A stretch of 64,000 nucleotides of DNA from Pantoea sp. Brub (GCA_016642085.1 VOQV01000004.1:1-64000); one strand, 5' to 3'. Counted from the first letter of the stretch, positions 34,023-46,560 are shown. The notes: a model not told the origin generated them from the sequence alone. Program-made: numbers and translations.

Positions 34023-35240
34023 ATGAAACGTGCTGTTATTACTGGATTGGGAATCATTTCTAGTATAGGGAATAATCAAAAAGAAGTATTTTATTCCCTG
34101 AAAGAAGGTCGTTCTGGTATTACCTTTTCTCAAGAAATGAAACATTCCGGTATGCGCAGTCATGTTTGGGGTAATATAAAACTAGACACTACAGGATTAA
34201 TTGATAGAAAAATTTTACGTTTCATGAATGATGCATCTATTTATGCTTACTTATCAATGCAAGAAGCTATAAAAGATTCAGGATTAAATATACAAATATA
34301 TCAAAATAATCCACGAGTTGGTATTATTGTAGGATCAGGAGGAGGCTCTCCGCATTTTCAAGTTGTTGGTGCTGATGCAATGCGTAGTCCACGTGGTTTA
34401 AAATCTGTAGGTCCATATATAGTAACTAAGGCTATGGCTTCTGGAGTGTCTGCTTGTCTTGCTACTTATTTTAAAATTCATGGAATAAATTATTCAATTA
34501 GTTCAGCTTGTGCTACATCTGCTCATTGCATTGGCAATGCAGTTGAACAAATTCAATTAGGTAAACAAGATATTGTTTTTGCAGGTGGAGGAGAAGAATT
34601 GTCTTGGGAAATGGCCTGTGAATTTGATGCTATGGGTGCATTGTCTACTAATTATAATAACACTCCTGAAAAAGCATCTCGTGTTTATGACAGCAATCGT
34701 GATGGTTTTGTAATAGCAGGTGGTGGTGGTATTGTTGTAGTTGAAGAATTAGAGCATGCATTAATGAGAGACGCAAATATTTATGCAGAAGTTGTCGGTT
34801 ATGGTGCTACATCAGATGGTTTGAATATGGTTGTTCCATCAGGTGAAGGAGCTATGCGTTGTATGAGTACAGCAATAAAACATATTAACGATCCAATAGA
34901 TTATTTAAACAGTCATGGAACATCTACATTAATAGGAGATTTAGTAGAATTAAATGCTATTCATAGCGTATTTGGTAATAATATACCATATATCTCTGCT
35001 ACTAAATCTATGACTGGCCATTCCTTAGGTGCATCCGGTGTTCAGGAAATAATTTATTGTTTAATTATGTTAAAATATAATTTTATAGCACCAAGTATTA
35101 ATATTGATCTATTAGATACAAATGCTAAAGGAAGTAATATTATAACTAAACCTACTAATAGTATATTAAATATTGTTATGTCTAATAGTTTCGGTTTTGG
35201 TGGAACTAATGCTACATTAGTAATGCAGAAATATCACTAA
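34023..35240 (+). CDS. fabB: 3-oxoacyl-ACP synthase I FabB
   Basis: FabB elongates fatty acids and in E. coli is essential for unsaturated fatty acid synthesis. The product has 405 residues (E. coli 406). The catalytic triad is present: Cys in [17 protein letters not shown] (about 163), His in [13 protein letters not shown] and His in [12 protein letters not shown]. The C-terminal [11 protein letters not shown] is standard. FabB rather than FabF is indicated by the start [16 protein letters not shown] and by synteny with pdxB and truA. An AAGGAGA site precedes the ATG. Confidence 0.97.
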   Translation: MKRAVITGLGIISSIGNNQKEVFYSLKEGRSGITFSQEMKHSGMRSHVWGNIKLDTTGLIDRKILRFMNDASIYAYLSMQEAIKDSGLNIQIYQNNPRVGIIVGSGGGSPHFQVVGADAMRSPRGLKSVGPYIVTKAMASGVSACLATYFKIHGINYSISSACATSAHCIGNAVEQIQLGKQDIVFAGGGEELSWEMACEFDAMGALSTNYNNTPEKASRVYDSNRDGFVIAGGGGIVVVEELEHALMRDANIYAEVVGYGATSDGLNMVVPSGEGAMRCMSTAIKHINDPIDYLNSHGTSTLIGDLVELNAIHSVFGNNIPYISATKSMTGHSLGASGVQEIIYCLIMLKYNFIAPSINIDLLDTNAKGSNIITKPTNSILNIVMSNSFGFGGTNATLVMQKYH

Positions 35241-35391
35241 TGAAACTCTTAAGATAATAATATACAATATAATATTTGTATAAATTAATTATTTAGTAAT
35301 ACCATTATGATTTATTATTACTGTTTTCCCATCTAGGTTTTGTCATTACATTAAAATTATTTTTAAATTCATTGATATACAAGGCATATAT

Positions 35392-36524
35392 ATGAAAATT
35401 TTAATTGATGAAAATATTCCTTACTCTTATGAAATATTTAGGAATACTGGAGATGTAATTAAAATTACTGGTCGTACATTAAAAAAAAAAATTTATTAAA
35501 TATTGATGCATTAATCATACGTTCAGTTACAAAAATTAATGAAGATTTATTAAAAGACCAATCAATAAAATTTATAGGTACAACTACATCTGGTATTGAT
35601 CATGTTGATCAAAAATTTTTAATGAAATCAGGAATTGAGTTTGCTTATGCTCCAGGTTGTAATTCTACTGCTGTAGCAGAATATGTTTTTTCTGCTTTGC
35701 TTTTTTTAGCAGAACATTATAATTTTGAACTGAACAAAAGAATAGTAGGTATAGTAGGATTAGGCCATATCGGGACAAAATTACAAAAAATATTAGAGGC
35801 ATGGGGAGTAAAAATTTTAACGTGTGATCCAATACGTTCTGCTAGAGGTGATGTTGGTACATTTTATTCCTTAAATGATTTAATTAAAAAAGTTGATGTA
35901 CTAACTTTTCATACTCCTTTATTGCATTATGGTTTGTATAACACTTTTCATATGATGAATGAAAAATTATTAATGTCGTTACGTCCAAACACTATTTTAA
36001 TTAATTCTAGTAGAGGTTCAGTAATTAATAATAATATTTTACTAAAAGTATTAAAAATAAGAAAAGATCTAAAAGTCGTATTAGATGTATGGGAAAATGA
36101 ACCAAAAATATCAATTGATTTAGTTAATAACGTAAACATTGCTACAGCTCATATTGCCGGTTATACTTTAGAAGGAAAAATACGAGGTGCAATTCATATT
36201 TTTAAATGCTGGTGTAAGTTTATAAATCAACCTCAAAAAATAGATATTAATGATTTTTTACCTAGTAATCAATATAAAGAAATTGTATTGCATGGTATGA
36301 TTAATCAAAGTATATTATATAGTTTAGTAAACTTAACATATAATATATATAAAGATAATACATTATTGCGTAATCTTGTAACACAACCAAAAGGTTTTGA
36401 TAATTTGCGTAAATTTTATAAAGATCGCAGAGAATGGTTTTCTTTGAAAATTAAATGTGATTTACGAATAACTTGCAAAATTTTAAAACAACTTGGATTT
36501 AATAGTTTTTTTATTAAGCGTTAA
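35392..36524 (+). CDS. pdxB: Erythronate-4-phosphate dehydrogenase PdxB, frameshifted at an A11 tract
   Basis: PdxB oxidises 4-phosphoerythronate in vitamin B6 synthesis. The first 30 or so codons, MKILIDENIPYSYEIFRNTGDVIKITGRTLKKK, read from an ATG at 35392. They then reach a stop straight after an 11-A tract at 35481-35491. The matching continuation NLLNIDALIIRSVTKINEDLLKDQSIKFIG.. is in another frame and runs to 36524. One extra A would give 377 residues, against 378 in E. coli. The ORF track starts only at the internal ATG 35622. NAD-binding IVGLGHIGTKL, ILINSSRGSVINN, LDVWENEP and TAHIAGYTLEGK, and the C-terminal domain, are intact. Such conservation outside the tract argues that slippage still yields some full-length enzyme. 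Confidence 0.93.
35481..35491 (+). repeat. A11 homopolymer at the pdxB frame break
   Basis: Eleven A residues lie exactly where the PdxB frame changes. Without correction the product would end after TLKKKIY. A twelfth A restores TLKKKNLLNIDAL, in line with the E. coli protein. The length and the sense of the shift are the same as in uvrD. Confidence 0.9.
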
Positions 36525-36567
36525 TTATTATAAACCTAATATATTTATTTAATGTGAACACAGGAAT

Positions 36568-37380
36568 TTGTTTATTATCACCTTTAATAGAGAAGTAAAA
36601 AAATTAGCTATGGGTATTGAATATGATGGAACTAATTACTTTGGATGGCAACGTCAAAAAGAAGTTGTTAGTATACAAGAAAAATTAGAAGATGCCTTAT
36701 CTAAAATAGCTAATCATTCAATCAATATTTTTTGTGCTGGTAGAACAGATGTAGGAGTACACAGTACTGGTCAAGTTATACATTTTGAAACAAATGTTTA
36801 TCGTAATAATCATGCTTGGACAAGAGGTGTTAATTCTAATTTACCAAATGATATTGCTGTGCTTTGGGTCAAAGAAGTACCGTATGAATTTCATGCAAGA
36901 TATAGTGCTATAGCTCGTAGATATCGTTATATAATATATAATCATACTCTTAGACCAGCTATTTTATATAAAGGTTTAACTTATTGTTATAATCTACTTG
37001 ATATACAAAAAATGCAACGTTCTAGTAAATGTTTACTGGGAGAGAATAATTTTTCGTCATTTTGTTCGTCATTATGCCAATTAAAGAAACCATATAGAAA
37101 TATAAAATATATTGATATAATACGTCATGGTAGATATATAATATTTGATATTATAGCGAATTCTTTTTTATATCATATGGTACGTAATATTGTAGGCAAT
37201 TTAATTGAAATTGGTTGCGACAAAAAACCAGAATCTTGGATTGAATATCTTTTACTATCTGAAAATAAACAATTAGTTACTAAAACAGCTAAAGCAAAAG
37301 GTCTTTATTTAGTTAAAGTATATTATCCTCTGAGATTTGGTTTACCTAAAATTCCTATAGGACCTTTATTTCTTAATTGA
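36568..37380 (+). CDS. truA: tRNA pseudouridine(38-40) synthase TruA
   Basis: TruA makes pseudouridine at positions 38-40 of many tRNAs. The product is 270 residues, as in E. coli. The catalytic aspartate lies in [21 protein letters not shown] (about residue 60). [24 protein letters not shown] and the C-terminal [12 protein letters not shown] are conserved. The start is unclear. The first in-frame ATG (MGIEYDG) is too far in and would remove the first strand, so a TTG at 36568 or a nearby rare codon is likely. The upstream AGGA is very close to that TTG. It lies 43 bases after pdxB. Confidence 0.95.
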   Translation: MFIITFNREVKKLAMGIEYDGTNYFGWQRQKEVVSIQEKLEDALSKIANHSINIFCAGRTDVGVHSTGQVIHFETNVYRNNHAWTRGVNSNLPNDIAVLWVKEVPYEFHARYSAIARRYRYIIYNHTLRPAILYKGLTYCYNLLDIQKMQRSSKCLLGENNFSSFCSSLCQLKKPYRNIKYIDIIRHGRYIIFDIIANSFLYHMVRNIVGNLIEIGCDKKPESWIEYLLLSENKQLVTKTAKAKGLYLVKVYYPLRFGLPKIPIGPLFLN

Positions 37381-37475
37381 TTTTTTTAAAAAATTAATAT
37401 CAATTTATAGCAATAAATATTATATTAATAATATCTAAATAAAATAAATTAAATTTGATCACGGATCTAAACTCA

Positions 37476-38345
37476 ATGAGTTGGCTTGAACGTATATTTA
37501 ATAAAAACAATATTAAATCTGTAAAACGAGCTAATATTCCAAGTGGAATATGGACTAAATGTGATCAATGTAATCAAATTTTATATCGTGCAGAATTAGA
37601 ACGTAATCTTCAAGTATGTCCCAAATGTGATTATCATATGCGTATAAATGCTCGTGATCGTCTTGATGCATTTTTAGATAAAAATTTTTTGACAGAAATA
37701 GGTAGTAAATTAGAACCAAAAGATATATTAAAATTCCGTGATTTAAAAAAATATAAAGATCGTTTGATAATTGCTCAAAAAGAAACTAATGAAAAAGATG
37801 CTTTAGTTGTTATGAAAGGTAAATTATATAATATGCCAATTGTAGCAGCAGCATTTGAGTTTGGGTTTATGGGGGGGTCAATGGGTTCAGTTGTTGGAGC
37901 ACGTTTTATATTAGCAATTGAACAAGTTTTAAAAGATAATTGTCCATTAGTTTGTTTTTCTGCTAGTGGTGGAGCACGTATGCAAGAAGCTTTAATATCT
38001 TTGATGCAAATGGCTAAAACCAGTGCAGGATTAGCAAGAATGCAACATGTTGGTTTACCGTATATTTCTGTACTTACAGATCCAACTATGGGAGGAGTAT
38101 CTGCTAGTTTTGCTATGTTAGGTGATTTGAATATAGCAGAACCACAAGCATTAATAGGTTTTGCAGGTCCACGTGTTATTGAACAAACTGTAAGGGAAAA
38201 ATTACCTATAGGTTTCCAACGCAGTGAATTTTTAATTGAAAAAGGAGCTATAGATATGATAATTAGTCGTCCGCAGATACGTTATAAATTAGCTAATCTT
38301 CTAGCAAAGATAATGAATTTCCCAAAACCTATTAATAATGATTAA
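37476..38345 (+). CDS. accD: Acetyl-CoA carboxylase carboxyltransferase beta subunit AccD
   Basis: AccD is half of the carboxyltransferase that makes malonyl-CoA for fatty acid synthesis. I choose the ATG at 37476 ([12 protein letters not shown]), which matches the E. coli start and gives 289 residues (E. coli 304); the TTG in the ORF track lies seven codons earlier. The N-terminal zinc ribbon [13 protein letters not shown] is present. The core has [50 protein letters not shown] and [16 protein letters not shown]. The low-complexity C-terminal tail of E. coli AccD is lost. Confidence 0.97.
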   Translation: MSWLERIFNKNNIKSVKRANIPSGIWTKCDQCNQILYRAELERNLQVCPKCDYHMRINARDRLDAFLDKNFLTEIGSKLEPKDILKFRDLKKYKDRLIIAQKETNEKDALVVMKGKLYNMPIVAAAFEFGFMGGSMGSVVGARFILAIEQVLKDNCPLVCFSASGGARMQEALISLMQMAKTSAGLARMQHVGLPYISVLTDPTMGGVSASFAMLGDLNIAEPQALIGFAGPRVIEQTVREKLPIGFQRSEFLIEKGAIDMIISRPQIRYKLANLLAKIMNFPKPINND

Positions 38346-38384
38346 TTATTATTAAATGTAATCATTACTCATAATATAAAAAAT

Positions 38385-39635
38385 ATGCATAATATTTTTA
38401 ACTTTCAAGACAATGATTCTTTAAAATCATGGATTAATTATTTAGAAAATTTACATACTAAAACTATTAATTTAAATCTAGATAATGTCTACTTAGTTGC
38501 AAACAGATTACAGTTATTAAATCCTGCAAAATTTGTTTTTATAGTTACTGGTACAAATGGCAAAGGAACTACTTGTTATGTTTTAGAAAAATTATTAATA
38601 AATGCTGGATATAGTGTCGGTGTTTATAATTCTCCACATCTTATAAATTATACTGAAAGAGTACGAATTCAAGGACAAGAACTTAGTGATGCACAACATG
38701 TTAATAGTTTTTTGAACATTGAATTAAATCGTAAAAATACTTTATTAACTTATTTTGAATTTAGTACTTTATCAGCATTGCATTTGTTTAAAATAATAAA
38801 ACTTGATGTAGTAATATTAGAAGTAGGACTAGGTGGCAGATTAGATGCTACTAATATTATTGATGCAGATATTGCAATTATTACTAATATCGATTTAGAT
38901 CACACGAATTTTTTAGGTAACACTCGTGAAAGTATTGGCCGTGAAAAAGCAGGAGTTTTTCGTACAAATAAATTAGCAATAGTTGCGGAACAAAATATGC
39001 CAAATAGTATTTCAACAATTGCCAAACAAAAAAATACAAAATTATTAAAAATTCATCAAGAATGGAATTATAAAACAACAAATCTAAACTGGTCACTATA
39101 TGATAGTTATGGAAAACTGGAAAATTTGCCTTTACTAAATATTCCATTAGTAAATGCAGCTAGTGCTTTAGTAGCATTACGCTCTGCAAAATTTAAAATA
39201 AGTGAACTAAATATTCGTCAGAATTTACCATGTATATCTATTCCTGGACGATTTCAAATTATTAATCAACATCCTAAAATTATTTTAGATGTAGCACATA
39301 ATCCACATGCTGCGAATTATTTAGCTGCACGTTTAATATCTCTTAGAAAAATAGGTAAAATACATGCTATAGTTGGTATGTTGAAAGATAAAGATATTCA
39401 AGGGACACTTTGTGCTTTAGAAATGCAGGTAGATTATTGGTATTGTATAACACTTAATTGTCCACGTGGTGCTAAAGGTGATCAACTATCAACATATCTT
39501 GTAAAATCTCAAGTTTTTTCAGATATTAAAAACGCTTGGCAAACAGCATTGAAGAAACTAAACACACAAGATATATTATTAGTATTTGGTTCTTTTTATA
39601 CTGTTGCTCAATTTATAAATTTAGTTAAAAGATAA
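38385..39635 (+). CDS. folC: Dihydrofolate synthase / folylpolyglutamate synthase FolC
   Basis: FolC joins glutamate to dihydropteroate and extends the polyglutamate tail of folates. The product is 416 residues (E. coli 422). The Mur-ligase-type ATP loop is VTGTNGKGTTCYVLEKLL. Further motifs are YNSPHLINYTERVRIQG, ILEVGLGGRLDATNIIDADIAIITNIDLDHTNFLG and ILDVAHNPHAANYLAARL. It follows accD by 39 bases as in E. coli. The polyglutamylated folates also serve MetE, which strictly needs the triglutamate form. Confidence 0.97.
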   Translation: MHNIFNFQDNDSLKSWINYLENLHTKTINLNLDNVYLVANRLQLLNPAKFVFIVTGTNGKGTTCYVLEKLLINAGYSVGVYNSPHLINYTERVRIQGQELSDAQHVNSFLNIELNRKNTLLTYFEFSTLSALHLFKIIKLDVVILEVGLGGRLDATNIIDADIAIITNIDLDHTNFLGNTRESIGREKAGVFRTNKLAIVAEQNMPNSISTIAKQKNTKLLKIHQEWNYKTTNLNWSLYDSYGKLENLPLLNIPLVNAASALVALRSAKFKISELNIRQNLPCISIPGRFQIINQHPKIILDVAHNPHAANYLAARLISLRKIGKIHAIVGMLKDKDIQGTLCALEMQVDYWYCITLNCPRGAKGDQLSTYLVKSQVFSDIKNAWQTALKKLNTQDILLVFGSFYTVAQFINLVKR

Positions 39636-39841
39636 AATTAAATTTAATGAATTAATTTTATGATATAATATTTATAAATAAAGATTAAATAATTATATTC
39701 AATTGTTAAATATTTTTTATATCTTTTGACTTATTGATTGCAATATTTAATATGCATTTTATTATAAAAAAATAATATATTAAAAAACTAATTGTCAGTA
39801 TATTTTGAATATATATATAAAATATTTTATTGGATAATTAC

Positions 39842-40324
39842 ATGATTTGGATTGATTATATCATTATTGCTACAATTTTATTATCATCTGTTTTAAGTGC
39901 ATTAAAAGGATTTACTAGAGAAATTTTATCTTTAATTACTTTGGGATTTGCATTTTTTATCACCATTCATTATCAATATGATTTTTTATCATGGATAGTT
40001 CGTTTATATGATGATAACCTAATTAGTCGTTTATCATCTATATGTATACCTTTTATTGCTGTTATTATTATCGGAAAAATGTTAATTTATGTGCTTGATA
40101 TCTTAGTAACGAAAATCGGTTTATCTGATATTAATAGAATCTTAGGAGTATTATTTGGAGTATTGAGAGGTATTTTAATCATAACTTTGATTGTTTATGT
40201 TCTAAATATATTTACTGATTTACCTAATAGTTTAGATTGGAAAAAATCTCAATTAATTCCATTTATCAATGATATAATTAATTGTATTTTAAATTATATT
40301 AAAAATACTAGACTATTATTATAA
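39842..40324 (+). CDS. cvpA: CvpA family membrane protein
   Basis: CvpA is a small inner-membrane protein needed for colicin V production and linked to bile salt and stress tolerance; its molecular role is unsettled. The ATG at 39842 (MIWIDYIIIATILLSS) matches the E. coli start and gives 160 residues (E. coli 162). The ORF track begins four codons earlier at a TTG. About four membrane helices are visible, with the conserved LKGFTREILSLITLG and ILGVLFGVLRGILI. It directly precedes purF, an association conserved across enterobacteria; the intervening dedD is lost. Confidence 0.93.
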   Translation: MIWIDYIIIATILLSSVLSALKGFTREILSLITLGFAFFITIHYQYDFLSWIVRLYDDNLISRLSSICIPFIAVIIIGKMLIYVLDILVTKIGLSDINRILGVLFGVLRGILIITLIVYVLNIFTDLPNSLDWKKSQLIPFINDIINCILNYIKNTRLLL

Positions 40325-40360
40325 TACATTAAAATTACAATTTAATGAGGAAATTAAATA

Positions 40361-41893
40361 GTGTGTGGTATTGTCGGTATTGCTAGTTTTACTTCAGTAA
40401 ACCAATCAATTTATGATGCATTAACAGTACTTCAGCATCGTGGACAAGATGCTGCAGGTATTTGCTCTATAGATAAACTTAATTGTTTTCGTTTACGAAA
40501 AGCTAATGGATTAGTTAAAGATGTTTTTCAAGCTAAACACATGCAATATTTACAAGGTAATATAGGTATTGGTCATGTAAGATATCCGACTGCAGGTAGT
40601 ACTAGTGCTGCTGAAGCACAACCTTTCTATGTTAACTCTCCATATGGTATTACTCTCGCTCACAATGGTAATTTAACTAATGTAAGTGAATTACGTAAAC
40701 ATTTACTAAGCAAGTGTCGACGTCATATTAATACAACTTCAGATTCTGAAATCTTATTAAATATTCTTGCAGAAGAATTAAACCGTTTTCAGTTATGTCA
40801 TTCACTTAAAGCAGCGAATATATTTAATGCTATTAGAGCAGTTCATAAAAAAATACGTGGAGCATATGCTGTAGTATCTATGATTATTGGTCATGGTATA
40901 GTAGCTTTTCGAGATCCTAATGGAATAAGACCTCTTGTTTTAGGAAAAAGGGTAATTGTTGATGGGCGTACCGAATATATGGTTGCATCAGAAAGTGTAG
41001 CATTAGATGTATTAGGTTTTGAATGTATTCGAGATGTTTTACCTGGAGAAGCAATTTATATTAACAAACATCATAAACTATCTAGTAAACAATGCGCAAT
41101 TAATCCAGTAAGTAATCCTTGCTTATTTGAATATGTATATTTTGCTAGACCAGATTCTTTTCTGGATAAGATTTCTGTTTATAGTGCTAGAGTACGTATG
41201 GGTACTAAACTTGGTGATAAAATTTCTCGTAAATGGAAATCTATAAATATAGATGTGGTAATTCCAATTCCAGAAACTTCCAATGATATTGCATTGGAAA
41301 TTGCACGTATTATTAACAAACCATATCGTCAAGGTTTTGTAAAAAACAGATATGTTGGTCGTACATTTATTATGCCAAATAATAAATTAAGATATAACGC
41401 TGTAAAACGTAAACTTAATGTCAATAGAGCTGAATTTTTTAATAAAAATGTATTATTAGTAGATGATTCTATCGTGCGTGGTACTACGTCTAAACAAATT
41501 ATAGAAATGGCACGTAATGCTGGTGCAAAAAATGTTTATTTAGCTTCTGCTGCACCAGAAATAAGATTTCCAAATGTTTACGGCATTAACATGCCTACTG
41601 TTAATGAATTGATTGCTCATGGGAGAAAAGTAGAAGAAATTTGTAAGCTTATTAAAGCTGATAGACTTATCTTTCAAGATCTTGAAGATTTAGTTGCAGC
41701 AGTACGAGTAGATAATCCAAGAATTACTCAATTTGAATGTTCTGTTTTTAATGGAAATTACGTTACTAAAGATATTAATACGCATTATTTAAAATCTCTT
41801 CAAGTATCTAATTTAAATACCAGTAATAATAAGCAACAGTATCCATATTCATCTGAAACAGAAAATCTTGAACTATATAATGAAGAAAATTAA
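40361..41893 (+). CDS. purF: Amidophosphoribosyltransferase PurF
   Basis: PurF makes phosphoribosylamine from PRPP and glutamine, the first step of purine synthesis. The product has 510 residues (E. coli 505). The N-terminal nucleophile Cys follows the initiator ([10 protein letters not shown]). The glutaminase domain has [11 protein letters not shown] and [11 protein letters not shown]. The PRPP loop is [18 protein letters not shown] (about residues 363-380). The start codon is GTG, required to place the cysteine at position 2, with a GAGG site upstream. The C-terminal tail ([16 protein letters not shown]..) is poorly conserved. With purC it supports de novo purine synthesis. Confidence 0.97.
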   Translation: MCGIVGIASFTSVNQSIYDALTVLQHRGQDAAGICSIDKLNCFRLRKANGLVKDVFQAKHMQYLQGNIGIGHVRYPTAGSTSAAEAQPFYVNSPYGITLAHNGNLTNVSELRKHLLSKCRRHINTTSDSEILLNILAEELNRFQLCHSLKAANIFNAIRAVHKKIRGAYAVVSMIIGHGIVAFRDPNGIRPLVLGKRVIVDGRTEYMVASESVALDVLGFECIRDVLPGEAIYINKHHKLSSKQCAINPVSNPCLFEYVYFARPDSFLDKISVYSARVRMGTKLGDKISRKWKSINIDVVIPIPETSNDIALEIARIINKPYRQGFVKNRYVGRTFIMPNNKLRYNAVKRKLNVNRAEFFNKNVLLVDDSIVRGTTSKQIIEMARNAGAKNVYLASAAPEIRFPNVYGINMPTVNELIAHGRKVEEICKLIKADRLIFQDLEDLVAAVRVDNPRITQFECSVFNGNYVTKDINTHYLKSLQVSNLNTSNNKQQYPYSSETENLELYNEEN

Positions 41894-41987
41894 AATTAAT
41901 TTTAAATAAAATTTTATACAGCTATATTTTATATTAATGTTAACATTTTTTATATTATATATAGTGAAGTGCATTAAGGCTTGAATC

Positions 41988-42572
41988 ATGAAAAGACGAA
42001 TTGTGATTGGAATTTCAGGTGCAAGTGGTGTAATTTATAGTGTGCGTATGTTAGAAATTTTAAAAAGAATACAAACAATAGAAACTCATCTTGTAATAAG
42101 CAAATCTTCTTATAAAACATTACAAATAGAAAGTAAACTAAACATAAATAAAATGTCTACATTATGTGATACCGCTTATCATATAAATGATATAGCAGCA
42201 AGTATATCATCTGGTTCTTTTAAAACAATAGGTATGATTATTTTACCTTGTTCAATCAAAACTCTTTCAGGGGTAGTACATAGTTATGCTGATTCATTAT
42301 TAATAAGAGCTGCTGATGTTACATTAAAAGAACAACGTAAGTTGGTATTATGCTTACGTGAAACACCTTTGCATGTTGGACATTTACGTATGATGATTAA
42401 TGCTGCGAAATTAGGTGCTATTATTATGCCTATAATTCCAACATTTTATCATTATCCAAAAAGTATCAATGATATAATTGATCACATGATATATCGCATA
42501 ATTGATCAATTTGATATAGAAATACCTAACAATCTATTTAAACGTTGGCATGGTAAATATACAAAATTATAA
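41988..42572 (+). CDS. ubiX: Flavin prenyltransferase UbiX
   Basis: UbiX makes prenylated FMN, the cofactor of the UbiD decarboxylase in ubiquinone synthesis. The product is 194 residues (E. coli 189). The flavin-binding start is RIVIGISGASGVIYSVRMLEIL. IAASISSGSFKTIGMIILPCSIKTLSGVVHSYADSLLIRAADVTLKE and LCLRETPLHVGHLRMM are diagnostic. An AAGG site precedes the ATG. It follows purF as in E. coli. UbiE, UbiJ and UbiB, expected near tatA, are missing at their usual site. Confidence 0.95.
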   Translation: MKRRIVIGISGASGVIYSVRMLEILKRIQTIETHLVISKSSYKTLQIESKLNINKMSTLCDTAYHINDIAASISSGSFKTIGMIILPCSIKTLSGVVHSYADSLLIRAADVTLKEQRKLVLCLRETPLHVGHLRMMINAAKLGAIIMPIIPTFYHYPKSINDIIDHMIYRIIDQFDIEIPNNLFKRWHGKYTKL

Positions 42573-42609
42573 ATAATTTAATATTCAATTTATAAAAAAA
42601 ATATGTTTA

Positions 42610-44769
42610 CTAAAAACGTGTTTTATTTTTATTTTGCATTTTCTGTGATTGAATTGCAGTCAATGCAATTGTATAAACTATATCATCTACTAAAGCACCT
42701 CTTGATAAATCATTAACTGGTTTGTTTATACCTTGTAACATTGGACCAATAGAAGTTAAATTAGCTGTTCTTTGTACTGCTTTGTATGTAGTATTACCTG
42801 TATTTAAATCTGGAAAAATTAATACTGTAGCCTTACCAGCAACTTGAGAATGTGGAGCTTTATGTTTTGCTACATCTTCGATTATTGCTGCATCATATTG
42901 TAATGGTCCATCTATAATTAAATCTGGTCTTTTTTGCTTAGCAATAATTGTTGCTTGACGTACTTTTTCAACATCACTACCTTCACTAGAATTACCTGTT
43001 GAATAAGAAATCATAGCTACACGAGGTTCAATTCCAAACGCTTTAGCCGAATCAGCTGATTGTATAGCAATTTCTGCTAATTGTACTGATGTTGGATCTG
43101 GGTTAATTGCACAATCTCCATAAACTAGTACCTCTTCAGGTAGTAACATAAAAAAAATAGAAGAAATTAGTGAATTATTAGGTGCGGTTTTAATTAATTG
43201 TAATGATGGACGAATAGTATTTGCTGTAGTATGAATAGCACCAGATACTAAACCATCTACTTCATTTTGTTCTAACATCATAGTACCAAGAACTACATTA
43301 TCTTTCAGTTGTTCTTCCGCAAGCACATGATTCATACCTTTATGTTTTCTTAATTCAATTAATCTTGGTATGTAGTTATTTCTAATCAAAATAGGATTTA
43401 TCAATTCAATATTTTTTCCTAACTTAATACCTTGTAATATAGCTATGCGTTTTATTTCATCTGGATTCCCTAATAAAATACAAGTAGTAATATTTTTACT
43501 TGCACAAATTGAAGCAGCTTTAATAGTGCGAGGTTCTTCTCCTTCTGGCAGTACTATACGTGTTTTTGATTTACGTGCTAGTTGAGTTAATTTATAACGA
43601 AATGCTGGAGGAGATAAACGAATATTGTTTTTAGAATTTACAGTTAATGATTCAATCCATTTTGAATTGATGAAATTAGCGACATATTCTTGTATGTTTT
43701 CAATGCGCTGAACATCATCCACTGGAATCTTTAAATCAAATTGCTGTATATTTAGTGAAGTTTGCCAGGTGTTTGTTTTAACCATAAAAACTGGTAATCC
43801 AGTTTTAAAAGCACGTTCACATAATTTACTAATTTGATTATTTATTTTATGATTACCAGTTAATAATATAGCAGCAATTTCAACGCCATTCATTGTTGCT
43901 AGACAAGCTGCAACAAGCACATCTGGACGATCAGCTGAAGTAACTAATAAAGATCCTTTATGGAAATATTTTAACATATTTGGCAAACTATAGCTACAAA
44001 AAGTTATTGATTTAATACGTCGAGTTTTAAGTTCACCTTCATTTATAAGAACAGCATTTAAATGATTATACATATCAATAGCTCTTGCAGCTATTAAATC
44101 AAAATTCCATGGAATGCTAGCTATTATGGGTACAGAACTATTATGAAACAATGGTAAATTATTATTAGTATTCAATAATTTTAATGAAGATTTTAATTTA
44201 TTTGAAAAAAAATAGTGTATATTATTTTGAACATCTATAGGTGCATTAATTTTGTTAACAATTACACCAATAATATTTTTATTTTCTTTATTACTAAAGA
44301 TATTTTGCACTAATTTTAATTGTTCGTTTATTTCTAATAAAGTATCATTTTTTGGTGTTAAAATTAATATAATTTCTGCATTCAAAACTTTAGCTATTTC
44401 ATAATTAAGAAAAATAGCAAGTTGGTTAGTTGGCATTAAACCTTCGATTAATATTACTTCAGCAGTATTTTTACTTGAATGATATTTAGCTATAATTTTT
44501 TCCATTAAAATATCATATTTATTATTACTTAATAAAAATTTCACATATTTTTTATTTAATGGTTGATTTATAGGAATTGATTGTTTTTTTAAGATAATAG
44601 TACTTGTTTGATTTAATGAGTTAATATCTACATACGATTGTTCAATTGGTTTAAAAAAATTAACTCTAATACCTTTACGTTCCATGGATCGAATTACACC
44701 AATGGTGATAGTGGTTAAACCAACATTATTATTTGTTGGAATCAGTATAATTGTACGTGGCAAACTCAA
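42610..44769 (-). CDS. pta: Phosphate acetyltransferase Pta (long form)
   Basis: Pta interconverts acetyl-CoA and acetyl phosphate. The product is 719 residues (E. coli 714), so it is the long three-domain form. The N-terminal P-loop-like domain begins [32 protein letters not shown]; the middle DRTGG domain is at about 220-350. The C-terminal catalytic domain has [40 protein letters not shown] and [19 protein letters not shown]. It lies downstream of ackA on the minus strand with 58 bases between, the standard ackA-pta order. It should allow ATP generation through acetate excretion. Confidence 0.98.
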   Translation of the reverse strand: MSLPRTIILIPTNNNVGLTTITIGVIRSMERKGIRVNFFKPIEQSYVDINSLNQTSTIILKKQSIPINQPLNKKYVKFLLSNNKYDILMEKIIAKYHSSKNTAEVILIEGLMPTNQLAIFLNYEIAKVLNAEIILILTPKNDTLLEINEQLKLVQNIFSNKENKNIIGVIVNKINAPIDVQNNIHYFFSNKLKSSLKLLNTNNNLPLFHNSSVPIIASIPWNFDLIAARAIDMYNHLNAVLINEGELKTRRIKSITFCSYSLPNMLKYFHKGSLLVTSADRPDVLVAACLATMNGVEIAAILLTGNHKINNQISKLCERAFKTGLPVFMVKTNTWQTSLNIQQFDLKIPVDDVQRIENIQEYVANFINSKWIESLTVNSKNNIRLSPPAFRYKLTQLARKSKTRIVLPEGEEPRTIKAASICASKNITTCILLGNPDEIKRIAILQGIKLGKNIELINPILIRNNYIPRLIELRKHKGMNHVLAEEQLKDNVVLGTMMLEQNEVDGLVSGAIHTTANTIRPSLQLIKTAPNNSLISSIFFMLLPEEVLVYGDCAINPDPTSVQLAEIAIQSADSAKAFGIEPRVAMISYSTGNSSEGSDVEKVRQATIIAKQKRPDLIIDGPLQYDAAIIEDVAKHKAPHSQVAGKATVLIFPDLNTGNTTYKAVQRTANLTSIGPMLQGINKPVNDLSRGALVDDIVYTIALTAIQSQKMQNKNKTRF

Positions 44770-44827
44770 TTCCTTTTATATGATAAAATACATTATGAAT
44801 GAATTGAAACTAATCAAATATTTGAAT

Positions 44828-46024
44828 TTATTTTATAAGATATGCAGTTTCTTTAGCTATTATTAATTCTTCATTAGTAGGTATAACTAATGCTAAACGT
44901 GTTCCAGTTTTATTGATATATCCTAATTGACCAAATCTAGTACATAGATTGAGATCATGATCAATTTCAAAATTTAGCAGTTTTAATTTTTGTACAACTA
45001 ATTTACGTACCATAGCAGAGTTTTCACCAATACCACCAGTAAATACTATAGCATCTAAATCATTATCCATTAATGTAATATAACCACCAATATATTTTGC
45101 AATACGATGACAAAATACATCCATAGCACGTTTAGCATTTTTTTGAATTTCATAATTTTCTTCAATATATCGACAATCATTAGTTATTTCTGATAATCCT
45201 AATAAACCAGATTCTTTAGTTAATAATTTATATATATTATTAATGCTCATTCCTAATTCTTTATAAAGAAAAAATATTATAGCAGGATCTATATCACCAC
45301 TACGAGTGCCCATTACCAAACCTTCTAATGGGGTTAATCCCATAGAGGTATCCACACATATACCATTTCGAATAGCGGATATAGAACTTCCATTACCTAA
45401 GTGACAAGTTATAATATTTAATTTTTCTATAGATTTTTGTAATATAGCTGATGTTTTATGTGTAACATATAAATGACTAATACCATGTGCTCCATAGCGA
45501 CGAATTCCATGTTTTTTATAAAATTTATATGGTAAAGCATATAAATAAGAAGATTCTGGAATTGTATTATGGAAAGTAGTATCAAACACTGCCACATTTG
45601 GAATATTAGGAAAATGTTTTATTATTTGATTTATACCAATTAAATGTGCTGGAATATGTAATGGTGCAAATGGTTTAGCTTTTTTAATTTGTTCAATAAT
45701 ATTATTAGTTATAATTGTGGATTTTGTTAAAATTTTACCACCATGAACAATACGGTGACCTATTGCAGTAATTTCATTTACAATAAAAAAATTTTTTTTA
45801 ATAATTTTATTGATTATAAAATTAAGAGCTTGTTGGTAAGAAATACTAGATCTCAAAAAAATCTGTTCTGTTTGATTCTTAAATTTCCATTTAATTTTAG
45901 ATTCTGGAAGATTAATACATTCAGCTAAACCAGAGAGATATGTATTATCTTGATAAGGATTTAATATAGTAAACTTAATAGAAGAACTACCACAGTTTAA
46001 AACTAATATTAATTCATTAGACAT
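44828..46024 (-). CDS. ackA: Acetate kinase AckA
   Basis: AckA transfers phosphate from acetyl phosphate to ADP. The product is 398 residues (E. coli 400). It starts [20 protein letters not shown], the adenylate/phosphate-binding signature. Motifs [42 protein letters not shown] and [17 protein letters not shown] are complete. First gene of ackA-pta. Together with Pta it supplies substrate-level ATP; in a host cell it could matter when respiration is limiting (inference). Confidence 0.98.
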   Translation of the reverse strand: MSNELILVLNCGSSSIKFTILNPYQDNTYLSGLAECINLPESKIKWKFKNQTEQIFLRSSISYQQALNFIINKIIKKNFFIVNEITAIGHRIVHGGKILTKSTIITNNIIEQIKKAKPFAPLHIPAHLIGINQIIKHFPNIPNVAVFDTTFHNTIPESSYLYALPYKFYKKHGIRRYGAHGISHLYVTHKTSAILQKSIEKLNIITCHLGNGSSISAIRNGICVDTSMGLTPLEGLVMGTRSGDIDPAIIFFLYKELGMSINNIYKLLTKESGLLGLSEITNDCRYIEENYEIQKNAKRAMDVFCHRIAKYIGGYITLMDNDLDAIVFTGGIGENSAMVRKLVVQKLKLLNFEIDHDLNLCTRFGQLGYINKTGTRLALVIPTNEELIIAKETAYLIK

Positions 46025-46560
46025 CTAATATATCCTATATTATTAAATATTTTTATAAAAAATCGTAATTAAGAATATATAATAAATTTATTATGTCGTG
46101 TATATATTTAAAGTTATTATATATTTTATATAAAAAAATCATTATTACATTATTGTATTTAGATAGCTATTTACTATTTTATTAATATATGATTTTGTAT
46201 AAATTAATTTAGCGTTGATGATAATACAGGAAATGATTTTTTATATATTTAGTATATAATATATAATTGTTATTTTAACCAAAAATCTTTTTCGTTCGAT
46301 TATAAAATTAATAATTTTTTTGTTGTATTATTTTTAATAATTACTAATATTAACAATATCATGCTTATAACAGTAATATTTGTAATTAAACATTATTTTA
46401 TTAAAATGAGCATTAGTGATTTTTTTTGTATTTATAATGATTGTATAAGAAAAAGTATTATACGAATTAAATTTTAACAAAAAAATTATTTAACATATGA
46501 TATAGTGTTGATATACCATAGATTATAATTTTTAACACATTTAATTAGGTTTGATAAATT
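46025..46560. other. Spacer ackA/sppA
   Basis: About 535 bases between divergent ackA and sppA, at a junction where E. coli order jumps from minute 52 to minute 40. AT-rich with no coding sign and no clear long hairpin. It probably marks a large ancestral deletion or rearrangement junction. Confidence 0.55.
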
